Source: Polyangiaceae bacterium (GTDB lineage: Bacteria; Myxococcota_A; Polyangia; Polyangiales; Polyangiaceae). From it: a stretch of 57,510 nucleotides of DNA. Shown in pieces: positions 26,509 to 37,305 of this stretch (its first letter is position 1; each line of letters starts with the position of its first letter). Made by a program: the position numbers and the translations under genes. Location: contig JALHPN010000029.1 in the NCBI GenBank assembly GCA_022842465.1, positions 1 to 57,510 on the forward strand, written 5' to 3'. The notes below the pieces were generated by a model. It was not told the DNA's origin. It made no database searches and saw only the letters and a program-made list of their open reading frames with translations.

Positions 26509-28634
26509 GCGGCGCGCCTCCGAGCCACGACGAACGACGCCGCGAGGACGAGGCCGACGACCACGACGCCGAGGCCGAGCGTGTCCTTCGGCGTAGGAGG
26601 GGGCCTCCACCCGGGCGGCAGCGCCTTCTCCATCGCCGGGAGGGGCGTCCAGAAGCACCGCGTCTTCGCGCGCACCGCGGCGACGACGGCATGGACCGCG
26701 GCGAACGTGACGCCTTTCACGTCTCCGGCGACGCGATGCTCCGCGGTCATGCGCGCGAGCGTCTCCTTCGCGGCGAGGAGCTCGGCCTCCTCCGTGATCG
26801 GGGACGAGACGAGGTCGGCCTGCACCGAGAGAGGCATCCCCGGCGAGGGTGTCTCCGATCCGAAGCGGACGTCGACGTCCCAGCACCCGTCTGCCTTCGC
26901 GAGCGGCGAAGGCGCGCCCGGCCCGCGCACGCGGACGCAGAGGCCGCGCGAAGCGGCCGCGTCGAACGCGCGCTCGAGGCGGTTCGCGTCGCCCGGCTCG
27001 CCGCCGAAGCCGCGCGCGCCGACGCTCGCGCGCACGTCCGGAGAGAGGGCCGGGAGGGCGGCGGCGCCGGCATCGCACGACGTGAAGTCGATCTTCCAGA
27101 GGCGCTGCCGGAACGTCGCGTTCTGCGTGTACCAGACGCCGCGAAGCCACGTGTCGTGGTCGGACGCGAAGCTCGCGATCTCGGTGAGGGCGATCTCGGG
27201 GTGATCCACGACGCGGAGACGAAAGCCGAAGTTCGAGAGGTCGGGGAAGTCCTGGTCCTCACCGGCGGGGAGGACGACGTGGGTCACCTTCTCGCGGCGG
27301 AGGAGGTCGACCACGTCGTCCCGGTCGAGCGCGGTCATCACCTTCGGGGTCGTGAGGGCGCCGAGATCGAGCAGCGATCGCCTGGCAAAATAGCCGATCC
27401 CGCCCACGTCGAAGCTCGCGACGACGGCGTCTCCGGGCAGGTCCCGCACCGCGAGACCCGCGGCGACCTCTGTCCGGCGGACGTGCTCGACCGCCGCGCG
27501 ATGGGCGAGGTGCCACTCCCAGTACGCGTTGCCGAGGCACACGAGCCAGAGCGCGCCGGAGACCCCGAGGCCCGCGAGGCGCGCGCGCGGCGTCGCGAGC
27601 GCGCGCGAGAGATCGAACGATCCGAGGACGGCGAAGAGGACGAAGAGGACCGGGACGAGCGGCTGGTACCGGCCGCCGTGCCCGGGGACGGGGAGCACGA
27701 CCACGAAGACCGCGGCGTGGAAGACCGTGAAGCCGGCGGCGACGAGGAGCCCGACGCGCCGCCGCCGGACGGCCGAGAGGACGCCCGCGCTCGCGAGGCC
27801 CGTCGCGAGCCAGAAGACGACGTTCGTCTCGAGGCCGAGCGTGAACTGCCGGAGCCGATAGGCCCAGGCGAAGACGAAGTCGATCGCGAGCGACGTCGCG
27901 CTCGCGTGGCCCTGGACGGAGTCGATCCAGAGCCAGCGCCGCCCGCGCATCGTGGCGGGCATCGGCGTGCCGGCGAGGAGCGCGTTCGAGCCGAAGTAGA
28001 GGAGGCACGCGACGACCCACGGGGCGAGCGACGAGAGCGTGTCGCGTGGGCTCCGGCGTCGCGCGTGGACGAGACCCGAGACCACGAGCCCGAGCGGCAC
28101 GAAATCGGGGCGCGTGAGGGCGGCGACGCCGGCGAGGACCCCGGCGAGGAGCGGCGCGCGCCGATGCGAGGTCGTCGCGACGGCGATCGCGCCGAGGGCC
28201 GCGGCCGCGACGAGCGAGGCCTCCATGCCGGAGACCGCGAACCACGTGAGATCCCCGCCCGCGCAGGCGAGCACGACCGCAGCCGCGTCGTCGGGCTCGT
28301 CGTCGCCGACCAGGCCGAGGAGCGCCTGTCCGGTCCCGAGGGCGCCGACGATCCCCAGCGAGCTCGTCCACACGACGGGATTCGCGTGGAGCTTCTGCCC
28401 GAGCCCGAGCAGCGCGGCCCAGAGGTAGCTCGTCGCGCCCGCCCCGTAGGCGCCGGGGAGGTAGCCGAGCGTCCCGGTCTCGGCGAAGGTGCGGGCCACG
28501 ACCTGGTGGATCCAGGCGTCGTCCAGCGGAAAGCCGCTCGCGCGTCCTCCCCAGAGGAACGGCCCCAGGAAGAGGACGGAGGTGACCAGCTGCACGAAGA
28601 GCAGCGCGAGTCGCCTTCGCCTCGATTGCAGCAC
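26505..28634 (-). CDS. Large polytopic membrane protein, GT-C-like, with soluble C-terminal domain
   Basis: I start at GTG 28634, as the frame continues further upstream only through antisense of the divergent gene. The 709-residue protein has about eleven helices to residue 400 and a large soluble region (about 405-680) with scattered Cys, then a last helix (about 683-700) and a basic tail. The first loop has Pro-Leu-Asp-Asp-Ala-Trp-Ile (about 35-41), an acidic pair typical of GT-C enzymes. A -10-like TACAAA lies seven bases before the start and overlaps the -10-like element of the divergent gene. Confidence 0.65.
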   Translation of the reverse strand: MLQSRRRRLALLFVQLVTSVLFLGPFLWGGRASGFPLDDAWIHQVVARTFAETGTLGYLPGAYGAGATSYLWAALLGLGQKLHANPVVWTSSLGIVGALGTGQALLGLVGDDEPDDAAAVVLACAGGDLTWFAVSGMEASLVAAAALGAIAVATTSHRRAPLLAGVLAGVAALTRPDFVPLGLVVSGLVHARRRSPRDTLSSLAPWVVACLLYFGSNALLAGTPMPATMRGRRWLWIDSVQGHASATSLAIDFVFAWAYRLRQFTLGLETNVVFWLATGLASAGVLSAVRRRRVGLLVAAGFTVFHAAVFVVVLPVPGHGGRYQPLVPVLFVLFAVLGSFDLSRALATPRARLAGLGVSGALWLVCLGNAYWEWHLAHRAAVEHVRRTEVAAGLAVRDLPGDAVVASFDVGGIGYFARRSLLDLGALTTPKVMTALDRDDVVDLLRREKVTHVVLPAGEDQDFPDLSNFGFRLRVVDHPEIALTEIASFASDHDTWLRGVWYTQNATFRQRLWKIDFTSCDAGAAALPALSPDVRASVGARGFGGEPGDANRLERAFDAAASRGLCVRVRGPGAPSPLAKADGCWDVDVRFGSETPSPGMPLSVQADLVSSPITEEAELLAAKETLARMTAEHRVAGDVKGVTFAAVHAVVAAVRAKTRCFWTPLPAMEKALPPGWRPPPTPKDTLGLGVVVVGLVLAASFVVARRRAA

Positions 28635-28641
28635 GGGGCGC

Positions 28642-28651
28642 TTTGTAGCAT
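28642..28651. promoter_or_regulatory. Overlapping divergent -10-like elements
   Basis: The ten bases TTTGTAGCAT contain TAGCAT for the plus-strand gene (13 bases before ATG 28665). On the other strand they contain TACAAA for the minus-strand gene (seven bases before GTG 28634). The two hexamers share a TA pair, so polymerase could hardly occupy both at once. Confidence 0.45.
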
Positions 28652-28664
28652 CGTGCGCGCCTTC

Positions 28665-30164
28665 ATGGCTCGGTCGTCGTGGCTCCGCCGCGCGCGCCTC
28701 TGGATCGTGGCGGCGTTCACGTACGCGTTCTTCTTCTCTGGAGGAGATCCGAACGGCGCCACGCGGTATTCGCTCACCGAGTCGCTCGTGGTGCGTCATG
28801 CGCCCGACATCACGCCCGTCCACTTCCGGACGATCGACAAGGGCTACAAGAACTACAAGTTCTTCGCCGACAAGGCGCCGGGCCTCTCCTTCCTGGCGAC
28901 GGTCCCGTTCGCGATCTTCCGCGGGGCCGACGCGGCGCTCCACATCGACCCCGAGAGCCGCGAGGCGCAGCTCGCGAAGCTCTATCTCCTCACGCTGATC
29001 TTCGCGGGCGGCGCGGGGGTGGGGACGACGCTGCTCCTCCGGCGCCTCGCGATCTTCCTCGGGGCGAGCCGCCGATCGGCCGAGCTCGTCGCGTTCGCCT
29101 ACGCGTTCGGGACGATCGCGTTTCCGTTCTCGACCGTCCTCTTCGGCCACCAGCTCGCCGCGTTCCTGTTGCTCGGCGCGCTCGTCCTCGCCCTCGAGCG
29201 ACGCGAGGCCGGCACGCTCGGGCGTCCGCGCGTGCTCGCCCTCCTCGGGGCGCTCTGGTCGCTCGCCTTGATCGTCGAGTATCCGACCGCGTTCGCGATC
29301 GCGCCCGCCGGGATCGCGACCCTCGCCTGGACGATCGCGGAGCTCCCCGAGGACGCGCGGAAAGATCGGGGGCTCGTCGCCCGGAGCCTCGCGCGGAGCC
29401 TCGCCTTCGTCGCCGCGGGCGGCATCCCCGTCCTCGCCGTCCACGTCGCGTTCTCGTTCTGGGCCTACGGTAAATTCGCGCTCCCCTACGTCTACGTGAG
29501 CGAGCCGTACTTCCGCGCGCACATGAGCGGCGGGCTCCTCGGGATCGGCCTCCCCAAGCTCCTCGCGACGGTGGGGACGACCGTGTCTCCGTACCGCGGG
29601 ATCCTCTTCCTCTGCCCGGTGCTCGCGCTCTCCGTCGTCGGCCTCGGCGCGTGGGTCGCCTCGGGGAAAGGGAAGCCCGCGCTTCGCGTCGCGGTCCCGA
29701 CGCTCGCGGTCTACCTCCTCTTCCTCTGCTCGTATTACGCGTGGGACGGCGGCGGGAGCACCGGGCCGCGTCACGTGCTCCCGGCGCTCCCGCTCTTCGT
29801 CGTCGGGATCGCGTTCTTCGCGGACCGCTCGCGCGCGGCGTACCTCGTCACCTTGGCGCTCACGGTGACGAGCGCCGTGATCGTGCTCATGAACGTCGCC
29901 GTCCTCGTCCAGCAGCCGCAGGGCGACGTCTTCGGGATGAACCCCTTCTATGACATCGTCGTGCCGAAGCTCGCGCACGGCGTCGTCGCCATGAACACGC
30001 AGGACGCGTTCATCCCCTTCGGCCGCGCCGATGCGTCCTTCAACCTCGGGACGCTCCTCGGGCTCTCGGCTCGCGCGTCGCTCCTCGTCGTCGTCCTGGT
30101 CTGGGCGGCGGCCTACGTCATCCCGGCGATCGCGGATCGCCTGAGGGCTCCCTCTCATGCGTGA
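28665..30164 (+). CDS. Polytopic membrane protein, possibly GT-C-like
   Basis: This 499-residue protein has about ten helices. Its first loop holds Gly-Asp-Pro-Asn-Gly-Ala-Thr-Arg-Tyr-Ser-Leu and then a Tyr-Lys-Asn-Tyr-Lys-Phe-Phe-Ala-Asp-Lys-Ala-Pro-Gly segment (about 63-75). Similar Asn-x-x-Arg and Asp-Lys-Pro motifs occur in uncharacterised dolichyl-mannose-transferase-like membrane proteins. A later Tyr-Tyr-Ala-Trp-Asp-Gly-Gly-Gly-Ser-Thr-Gly-Pro-Arg motif (about 360) is the best-conserved-looking part. Its end overlaps the start of the next gene by eight bases, so they form an operon. Confidence 0.7.
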   Translation: MARSSWLRRARLWIVAAFTYAFFFSGGDPNGATRYSLTESLVVRHAPDITPVHFRTIDKGYKNYKFFADKAPGLSFLATVPFAIFRGADAALHIDPESREAQLAKLYLLTLIFAGGAGVGTTLLLRRLAIFLGASRRSAELVAFAYAFGTIAFPFSTVLFGHQLAAFLLLGALVLALERREAGTLGRPRVLALLGALWSLALIVEYPTAFAIAPAGIATLAWTIAELPEDARKDRGLVARSLARSLAFVAAGGIPVLAVHVAFSFWAYGKFALPYVYVSEPYFRAHMSGGLLGIGLPKLLATVGTTVSPYRGILFLCPVLALSVVGLGAWVASGKGKPALRVAVPTLAVYLLFLCSYYAWDGGGSTGPRHVLPALPLFVVGIAFFADRSRAAYLVTLALTVTSAVIVLMNVAVLVQQPQGDVFGMNPFYDIVVPKLAHGVVAMNTQDAFIPFGRADASFNLGTLLGLSARASLLVVVLVWAAAYVIPAIADRLRAPSHA

Positions 30165-31500
30165 CGCCAAGCGCGTCTTCTTCCTCGTCACGGCGATCGT
30201 GAGCGCGGTCGCGGTGGCCTACGTCGCGTACGTCCACCTCCTCGCCTCGCAGCGGGCGAAGGTCGACGACGTGAAGGACTTCCGCGAGGGCTTCGGCGCG
30301 CGCGACGCGCTGCCGGACGGGTGGACCGTGCACACGAAGGGCGCGCTCGTGGCGAAGGTCGTCAACGGCACCTTCCGCGTCGAGGGGAGCGGGAAGGCGG
30401 GCGACGAGGTCCTCGTCGATCTGCCGCCCCGTCGGTTCGAGGACTCCGTCGTTAGCCTCGCCTTCGCGACGCCGTCGCAGGCGGGGGTCGAGCTCTTCGT
30501 CGGCGTGGCGCAGCTCGGCGAGCCGCCGCGGGCGCTGACGACGGGCTGGGTCTCCGGCCCCGAGCCGCTCCTCCACTTCGGCGGCGACACCTCCGGGCCG
30601 TACCGCGAGATGCGCGCGGCGGAGGACGTGAAGCTCACGGGCTTCGGCGGCGACGCGGGGACCGCGATCACCTCTGGCGCGCCGTCGCACACGATCGCGC
30701 TCCAGTTCACGCCCATGTTCGGTCATGCCGCCGCGCTCGTCGACGGCCTCCCCGTCACGAGCGCCCACAGCGGCTGGCTCCAGGCAACGCCCGCGCGGCT
30801 CGTGTTCGGTGTGCGGCTCCGGAGAGACGTGCCCGACCTCGCCGTCGCGATCGAGTCGCTCGCGCTCCGGACGCTCGACTGGACGCTCCCGAGCTTCGAG
30901 GATCCGTTCTCGGGCGAGTTCGTCGACCCCGTGCGCTACGGCGTGCATTTCCCGGATCCGGATCTCGGCGTCCTCGACATGCGGATGGCGAAGGGCGGCG
31001 GGCTCCTCATGCACGCACGCTCGACGGCGCTCGTCGCGCACCACGTGCCCCTCTTCATGCTGCGGACGACCCCCTTTCCGCTGCGCACGTGCCTCATCAC
31101 GGCCGACGTCACGATCGAGAAGCTCGAGGAGGCGGCGCTCTTCTTCGGCCTCATGGGCGCGAGCGCGTGGACGCCGGCGAATCGCGTGTTCGACGTCGGC
31201 GTCGTGCAGCGGACCGGCAAGCCGGCCGAGGTCTTCGCGGGCGGAGCGTGGACCGCGACGGGCGGCCTCAGCTTCGACCCGGGCGGCAAGGTCGAGCTCC
31301 CGAAGCGGCTCGTGATCGAGATCCGCTACGACGCCGCCACCTCGAAGGGCCAGACCTTCGTCGACGGGAAATCGCTCGGCGAGCACGTCGTCGATCTCAA
31401 GGCCCTCGACTTCACCGCCATCCGCATCGGCGCCGACGGCTACTCCGCGGCCTCGGTCGCCGACGTGAAGGTCCACAAGCTCGCCGTCGAGCAGCGCTGA
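30157..31500 (+). CDS. Membrane-anchored protein with tandem LamG/DUF1080-like domains
   Basis: The 447-residue protein has one N-terminal membrane helix (about 7-28) and then two beta-rich regions (about 40-250 and 255-445). Each opens with an Asp/Phe-rich strand and contains Gly-rich turns, in the manner of concanavalin-like or 3-keto-disaccharide-hydrolase (DUF1080) folds. No catalytic residues can be assigned. It overlaps the upstream membrane protein gene by eight bases, suggesting a joint role in handling an envelope glycan. Assignment of the fold is tentative. Confidence 0.6.
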   Translation: MRDAKRVFFLVTAIVSAVAVAYVAYVHLLASQRAKVDDVKDFREGFGARDALPDGWTVHTKGALVAKVVNGTFRVEGSGKAGDEVLVDLPPRRFEDSVVSLAFATPSQAGVELFVGVAQLGEPPRALTTGWVSGPEPLLHFGGDTSGPYREMRAAEDVKLTGFGGDAGTAITSGAPSHTIALQFTPMFGHAAALVDGLPVTSAHSGWLQATPARLVFGVRLRRDVPDLAVAIESLALRTLDWTLPSFEDPFSGEFVDPVRYGVHFPDPDLGVLDMRMAKGGGLLMHARSTALVAHHVPLFMLRTTPFPLRTCLITADVTIEKLEEAALFFGLMGASAWTPANRVFDVGVVQRTGKPAEVFAGGAWTATGGLSFDPGGKVELPKRLVIEIRYDAATSKGQTFVDGKSLGEHVVDLKALDFTAIRIGADGYSAASVADVKVHKLAVEQR

Positions 31501-31520
31501 GCCGGAGAGCCCTTCCGTGC

Positions 31521-31526
31521 TACCAT
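31521..31526 (+). promoter_or_regulatory. -10-like element for the second NtrC-type gene
   Basis: TACCAT ends ten bases before ATG 31537, without a Shine-Dalgarno sequence between. It marks a transcription unit separate from the membrane-protein operon ending at 31500. Confidence 0.4.
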
Positions 31527-31536
31527 CCGCGCCGCC

Positions 31537-32963
<1,427 letters not shown>

Positions 32964-32967
<4 letters not shown>

Positions 32968-34130
32968 AGACGCGTCGGCAGAAGGCCCTCGCGGTGCTCC
33001 TCGCGCCGCTCGCCACCGTCTCCTGCCGCCGCGCTCCGGCGCCGCAGGTGACGGCCGAGGACGCGGGCATGCGCCCCGTGACCGGCATCGCGACCCCCGA
33101 GGTCCGCGCCAGCGCCAGCGCCGCGCGGCCGGGCATGGTCTACGTGCCGGCCGGCACGCTGCGCGCGGGGACGCCCGCGGGGAACGTCCCCCGCGTCGCC
33201 GACGAGGAGATGGCGGGCACGCCCGTGCCGATGCAGGGATTCTACATCGATCAGCTCCCCTACCCGAACGAGCCCGGCGCGATCCCCACGACCAACGTGA
33301 CGCGGGACGAGGCCGCTCTGCTCTGCGCCGCGAAGGGCAAGCGCCTCTGCACCGAGCTCGAATGGGAGCGCGCGTGCAAGGGAGAGGCGAACACGACCTA
33401 CGAGTACGGCGACGTCTACCGCCCCCAGACCTGCGGGACGGGCGCGACCGCCGAGGAAGGCGCGCGGCGTCCGAGCGGCGAGAGCGCGGCTTGCAAGAGC
33501 TCCTTCGGCGTCGCCGACCTGCACGGCGGCGTCTGGCAGTGGACCTCGAGCACGTGGGGGCGCGGTAGCAGCGACGGGAAGCTCGGCGTCCTCCGCGGCG
33601 GAAACGCCGTCGCGGGTGAGCTCGTGGGCCGATGCGCGAACGCGATCGGGAGGCCCGCGGCGAAGAAATCCGCGACGATGGGCCTCCGCTGCTGCGCCGG
33701 CGCGAAGAACGAGGCCGAGGTCCAGGTGTCCTTCCGCGGGAGCCCGGGGATCGTGCTCCAGGCGAAGCCCGATGCGATCGCCGCGGCCCTCCCCGACACG
33801 ATCGCCGACGGCGCGACGGCATCGCGCGCCTACCGCTGGTCGCCCGTCGCCAACGAGTCCCTCGGCATCGTCCTCACGTGCGCGCGGAACGGCGCGCCGT
33901 GCTCCTTCGTCGTCGGGCGGATGCCGGACGCGGAGGCCGCCGACGCCGGTGCGGCTGCGAGCCCGACCGTCATCGCCCGGGAAGCGATGGGGCTCGTCGT
34001 CCCCGACCTCGCTCGCCTCGGCGACGCCAAGCACCTTCGCCTCCGCGGCATCGACACGAACGGCACGTTCAGCCGTGAGGTGACCTATGTGTACGGGCGC
34101 ATCGACGTCGGCCCGATGAAACGCCCGTGA
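32964..34130 (+). CDS. Formylglycine-generating-enzyme-like (SUMF1 fold) lipoprotein
   Basis: The GTG start lies inside the stop of the NtrC-type gene (GTGA). The 388-residue product has a lipobox (Thr-Val-Ser-Cys, Cys21) and then a domain with the FGE-sulfatase order. That order is Met-Val-Tyr-Val-Pro-Ala-Gly, Gly-Phe-Tyr-Ile-Asp, Lys-Arg-Leu-Cys-Thr-Glu-Leu-Glu-Trp-Glu, Gly-Val-Trp-Gln-Trp-Thr, Leu-Arg-Gly-Gly and Gly-Leu-Arg-Cys-Cys. Many bacterial members are not enzymes but binding folds. I cannot confirm the copper-binding cysteine pair. A C-terminal extension (about 255-388) is beta-rich and unassigned. It probably acts in the periplasm. Confidence 0.8.
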
Positions 34131-34152
34131 CGGGCTCGGGAGGGGGGACCGC

Positions 34153-34455
34153 ATGACCAAGACGCTCGCGCAGCGAATCCGAGAAGACCTCGACGACTTC
34201 GACATCGACGCGGACGTGAGGGCGCTCGTGGCGACGTGGCTCGCCGCGGACGACGCCTTCAACCACTGGTTCTTGGAGACCACCAAGGGGTCCGTCGACG
34301 ACGACGCCCTCATGGGCCTCCTCGGCGGGTACGGCGAGTCGCAGGACCTCGTCGATCCCGTCTGGCGGGCCTACGTGAAGAGCCGGGAGCCCGGCCCCCT
34401 GGCGGCGGCCCTCTCGGCCTCGGCCGCGAAAATGGCCGCTCTCCAGCGGCGCTGA
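34153..34455 (+). CDS. Small uncharacterised protein
   Basis: This 100-residue acidic, helical protein has GGAGGGG 6-12 bases before its ATG. It contains an Asp-Asp-Phe-Asp-Ile-Asp stretch near the start and a conserved-looking Trp-Phe-Leu-Glu-Thr segment. It has no signal peptide, membrane helix or cysteine, so it is probably cytoplasmic. It lies between the FGE-like gene (22 bases upstream) and a hairpin (34460-34476). It may be a co-transcribed partner of that operon. No family is recognised. Confidence 0.65.
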   Translation: MTKTLAQRIREDLDDFDIDADVRALVATWLAADDAFNHWFLETTKGSVDDDALMGLLGGYGESQDLVDPVWRAYVKSREPGPLAAALSASAAKMAALQRR

Positions 34456-34459
34456 AAGA

Positions 34460-34476
34460 CCGGGAACCTTTCCCGG
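34460..34476 (+). terminator. Short hairpin after an operon (weak terminator candidate)
   Basis: CCGGGAA-CCT-TTCCCGG is a perfect seven-base-pair stem with a three-base loop, starting four bases after the stop at 34455. No T-run follows, so it would be either a weak intrinsic terminator or a 3' end protection hairpin. Confidence 0.4.
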
Positions 34477-34570
34477 CGAGGCGCTGTCTGCCTCCTCGAG
34501 ACCGACGAGCTGGCCCGAAAAGCCTCGCAGTTCCGCGAGCTCGGATGACGCCGTCCTCACGAGAGAGACC

Positions 34571-36166
34571 ATGACGACCTCGCACGTCTTCGCGCCCGCG
34601 TTCGCCCCGGAGAACCCGTTCTTGGCTTCGGCCGTCGCTCCGGCCTACGAGCGCGCCGCGGCGACGGAGGCCGTCGTGACCGTCTCCGGCGAGCCCTGCT
34701 TCGCGCTCGTGCAGAGCGGCCCGCCGGTCCCCGAGGACGAGGTCGAGACGGCAGCGACCGCGATCGAGGTCACCGTGCGCTGGGGCGCGCAGGTCCTCCT
34801 CGTCAAGCACCTGGGCGAGGGCCGCGGGTTCCGCCTCGGTCGAGACTTCACCCTCCCCGACGACGTCGCGTCGAGCGGCGTGACCGAGCTCGTCGCGCGC
34901 CGCCCCGAAGGGCCCGTGGTCGTCGTGCCGTCCGGCGCCCACGCCACCGTCAGGTCGCGGGGCCAGGCCGTGCGCGAGCTCGCCGCGGGCGAGGAGGCCC
35001 TCCTCGCCGAGCGGAGCACGATCGTCGTCGAGGCGTTCGCGGCCCGCACCGACGGCTCGTACGGCGAGCCCGTCACCTTCGAGATCGCCGCCGTCCGGGC
35101 GGGCAAGATCGCGAAGGTCGGCTTCCTGACCTCGATCTCGTCGACCGCGCTCGGCTTCATCGGCGCCTCGTTCCTCGGCCACGCCGCGATCGTCGCCTCG
35201 ATGGCGATGTTCATGCCGGCGATGGGCGCGGACGACGCGGACGGGATCGACCGTGACCAGATGCTCTTGATGCAGAAGCTCCTCAACGCGAGCGCCGAGC
35301 GCGAGCTGCTCGAGACGCAGACCGACGACAACGCCGGCGACACGGCGGCCCAGGGCGGCGGCGGTGGCGGACGCCACGCCGGCGAAGAGGGCAAGGCGGG
35401 CAAGACGACCCCGGTGACGACCCACGGTCGCATGGGCTTCCAGGGCAAGGAGTCCGCGTCGAAGATCTCGAAGGCCGACGAGCTCCGCGCCGCGCAGACC
35501 GAAGGCCTCGTGGGCCTCCTCCTCGCGACGTCGGCGGATCCGAACGCCCCGAGCTCGATCTGGTCCAAGGACGCCTACCAGGGCTCGGACGTGAAGAGCG
35601 CGATGGGCGACCTCTTCAGCCAGAACATCGACGACGCGATGGGTGCGGGCGGCCTCGCCCTCAACGGCACCGGCGAGGGCGGCGGATGTGCGTCCGGCGA
35701 CTGCAGCGGCGTCGGCCTCGATCTGACCGGCGGGATCGGCGGCCTCGGCCGCGGGAAGGGCTTCGGCATCGGCAAGGACAAGGACGGCGTCGGCAACGGC
35801 AGCGGAAAGCTCCAGGGCACGTACACGCCGAAGAAGATCACGATGCGCCCCGACGGCACCATCTCGTCGAACGGCCGTCTCCCCGCGGAGGTCATCCAGC
35901 GCATCGTCCGTCAGAACTTCGGCCGCATGCGGCTCTGCTACGAGAACGGCCTCCGCGGCAACCCGGGCCTCCAGGGCCGCGTCTCGACGAAGTTCGTCAT
36001 CGGTCGCGACGGCGCCGTCGCGACGGCGCAGGACGCGGGCTCGGATCTCCCGGACCAGAAGGTCGTCGCGTGCGTCGTGAACAGCTTCTCCAACATGTCG
36101 TTCCCGGCCCCCGAAGGCGGCATCGCGACGGTCGTGTACCCCCTCTCGCTCTCCCCGGGCGAGTGA
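34571..36166 (+). CDS. AgmX/PglI C-terminal domain protein
   Basis: The 531-residue protein has an N-terminal soluble beta-rich region (about 1-180), a hydrophobic stretch (about 185-220) that would span a membrane, and a Gly/Ala/Asp-rich linker (about 255-430). It ends in the TonB-like AgmX/PglI domain (about 435-528), recognisable from Val-Ile-Gln-Arg-Ile-Val-Arg-Gln-Asn-x-Gly-Arg-Met-Arg-x-Cys-Tyr-Glu. In Myxococcus such proteins are linked to gliding motility and to the cell envelope. The long Gly-rich linker with repeated Gly-Lys motifs is typical of the family. Confidence 0.85.
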   Translation: MTTSHVFAPAFAPENPFLASAVAPAYERAAATEAVVTVSGEPCFALVQSGPPVPEDEVETAATAIEVTVRWGAQVLLVKHLGEGRGFRLGRDFTLPDDVASSGVTELVARRPEGPVVVVPSGAHATVRSRGQAVRELAAGEEALLAERSTIVVEAFAARTDGSYGEPVTFEIAAVRAGKIAKVGFLTSISSTALGFIGASFLGHAAIVASMAMFMPAMGADDADGIDRDQMLLMQKLLNASAERELLETQTDDNAGDTAAQGGGGGGRHAGEEGKAGKTTPVTTHGRMGFQGKESASKISKADELRAAQTEGLVGLLLATSADPNAPSSIWSKDAYQGSDVKSAMGDLFSQNIDDAMGAGGLALNGTGEGGGCASGDCSGVGLDLTGGIGGLGRGKGFGIGKDKDGVGNGSGKLQGTYTPKKITMRPDGTISSNGRLPAEVIQRIVRQNFGRMRLCYENGLRGNPGLQGRVSTKFVIGRDGAVATAQDAGSDLPDQKVVACVVNSFSNMSFPAPEGGIATVVYPLSLSPGE

Positions 36167-36266
36167 CGGCTGCGGCGGCGCGGCTCGCCCGGCGCCGCGG
36201 AAAGCGCCCTCCGGGGAACACCTCGGCCACCGCGTGGGTTGACGGCGTGTGGAGGAGCGCGCTTCG

Positions 36267-37235
36267 ATGTCGGTCATGCGGTGGTCGCCGAAGGTCGCGG
36301 GAACGTTCTCGGCTCTCACGCTCGCCTCCGGCGCGTTCGGATGCGCGGAGTCCTCGCCGCCCGACGCGATCGGGCGCGTGAGGCACCCCGGCACCGTCCT
36401 CGTCGAGGACGCGGACATCGGGGTCTCGGCGTCCCCTCCTCGTAGGCAGGCGCCGGCGGAGCACGAGGACGACGACCGGAGCGCGATCTTCCTCTTCCAC
36501 GACGTCCTCTCGCCGTACGGAGCCTGGCGCGACGACGCGCGCCTCGGGCTCGTCTGGTCGCCGTCGGCCACCGCCGTCTCGACCGATTTCGTCCCGTACG
36601 CGAGCCACGGCCGCTGGACGTACCGTGAGGTCTCCCAGTCACCCGAGTGGACGTGGGTGAGCGATCTCCCGTGGGGCTGGGTCACGTTCCACTACGGCCG
36701 CTGGGCGTACTCGGGCGATCAGGGCTGGGCGTGGATCCCGGGCCGGAAGTACGCGGGCGCCTGGGTCGACTGGCGCGTGCCGTCCGCGGGCGGCCCCGCG
36801 ATCGGCTGGGGTCCGCGCCCGCCGTCGTTCCTCTGGCGCGTGTCGCCGCTTCGCACCGCGTGGCACGGCACGCTCGATCCGCGCGATGCGTACCTCGAGA
36901 CGATGCCCTACGCCGCCTTCGCGACGCCGTACGTCTACGCGCCGGTCGCGAAGGTCTTCGCGCCGGACCTCGCGTCGACGCTGCTCACGGCGGATGCCGC
37001 GCTCGCCATCGCGCACGCGACGACGCCCGCGGACGCGCCGCACGCCGAGTCCCTCGGACTCCCCGCGAGCGACATCGCGGCCCCGCCCGCGATGGATCGC
37101 GGCCTCCTCCAGGCCTGGATGCTCGCGACCCCCGCGAACGCGGCAGCCGTCGGAGCCGGCCCGCGCCTCTCCACCGCGCCCCGGCTCCGCACATGGGTCG
37201 CCGGCGGCGCGAGCGCCCGCTCCGCGGCGCGTTGA
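36267..37235 (+). CDS. DUF6600-type exported protein
   Basis: The start at 36267 is chosen because GGAGGAG lies nine bases upstream; the same sequence would be coding if translation began at GTG 36249. The 322-residue protein has a signal sequence. It then has two Trp/Gly/Tyr-rich repeats (about 70-95 and 125-190), with Ser-Pro-Tyr-Gly-Ala-Trp, Tyr-Gly-Arg-Trp and Trp-Gly-Pro-Arg-Pro-Pro, which are hallmarks of DUF6600. Its role is unknown. A Cys after the hydrophobic core (Phe-Gly-Cys) may make it a lipoprotein, but the lipobox is poor. Confidence 0.7.
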   Translation: MSVMRWSPKVAGTFSALTLASGAFGCAESSPPDAIGRVRHPGTVLVEDADIGVSASPPRRQAPAEHEDDDRSAIFLFHDVLSPYGAWRDDARLGLVWSPSATAVSTDFVPYASHGRWTYREVSQSPEWTWVSDLPWGWVTFHYGRWAYSGDQGWAWIPGRKYAGAWVDWRVPSAGGPAIGWGPRPPSFLWRVSPLRTAWHGTLDPRDAYLETMPYAAFATPYVYAPVAKVFAPDLASTLLTADAALAIAHATTPADAPHAESLGLPASDIAAPPAMDRGLLQAWMLATPANAAAVGAGPRLSTAPRLRTWVAGGASARSAAR

Positions 37236-37305
37236 CGACGCGCGGGCCTCGGCGCCTGGACACCAGCCTGCGCGAGGGCCATGCTTCGCGACGCGAGGGC
37301 GAACC

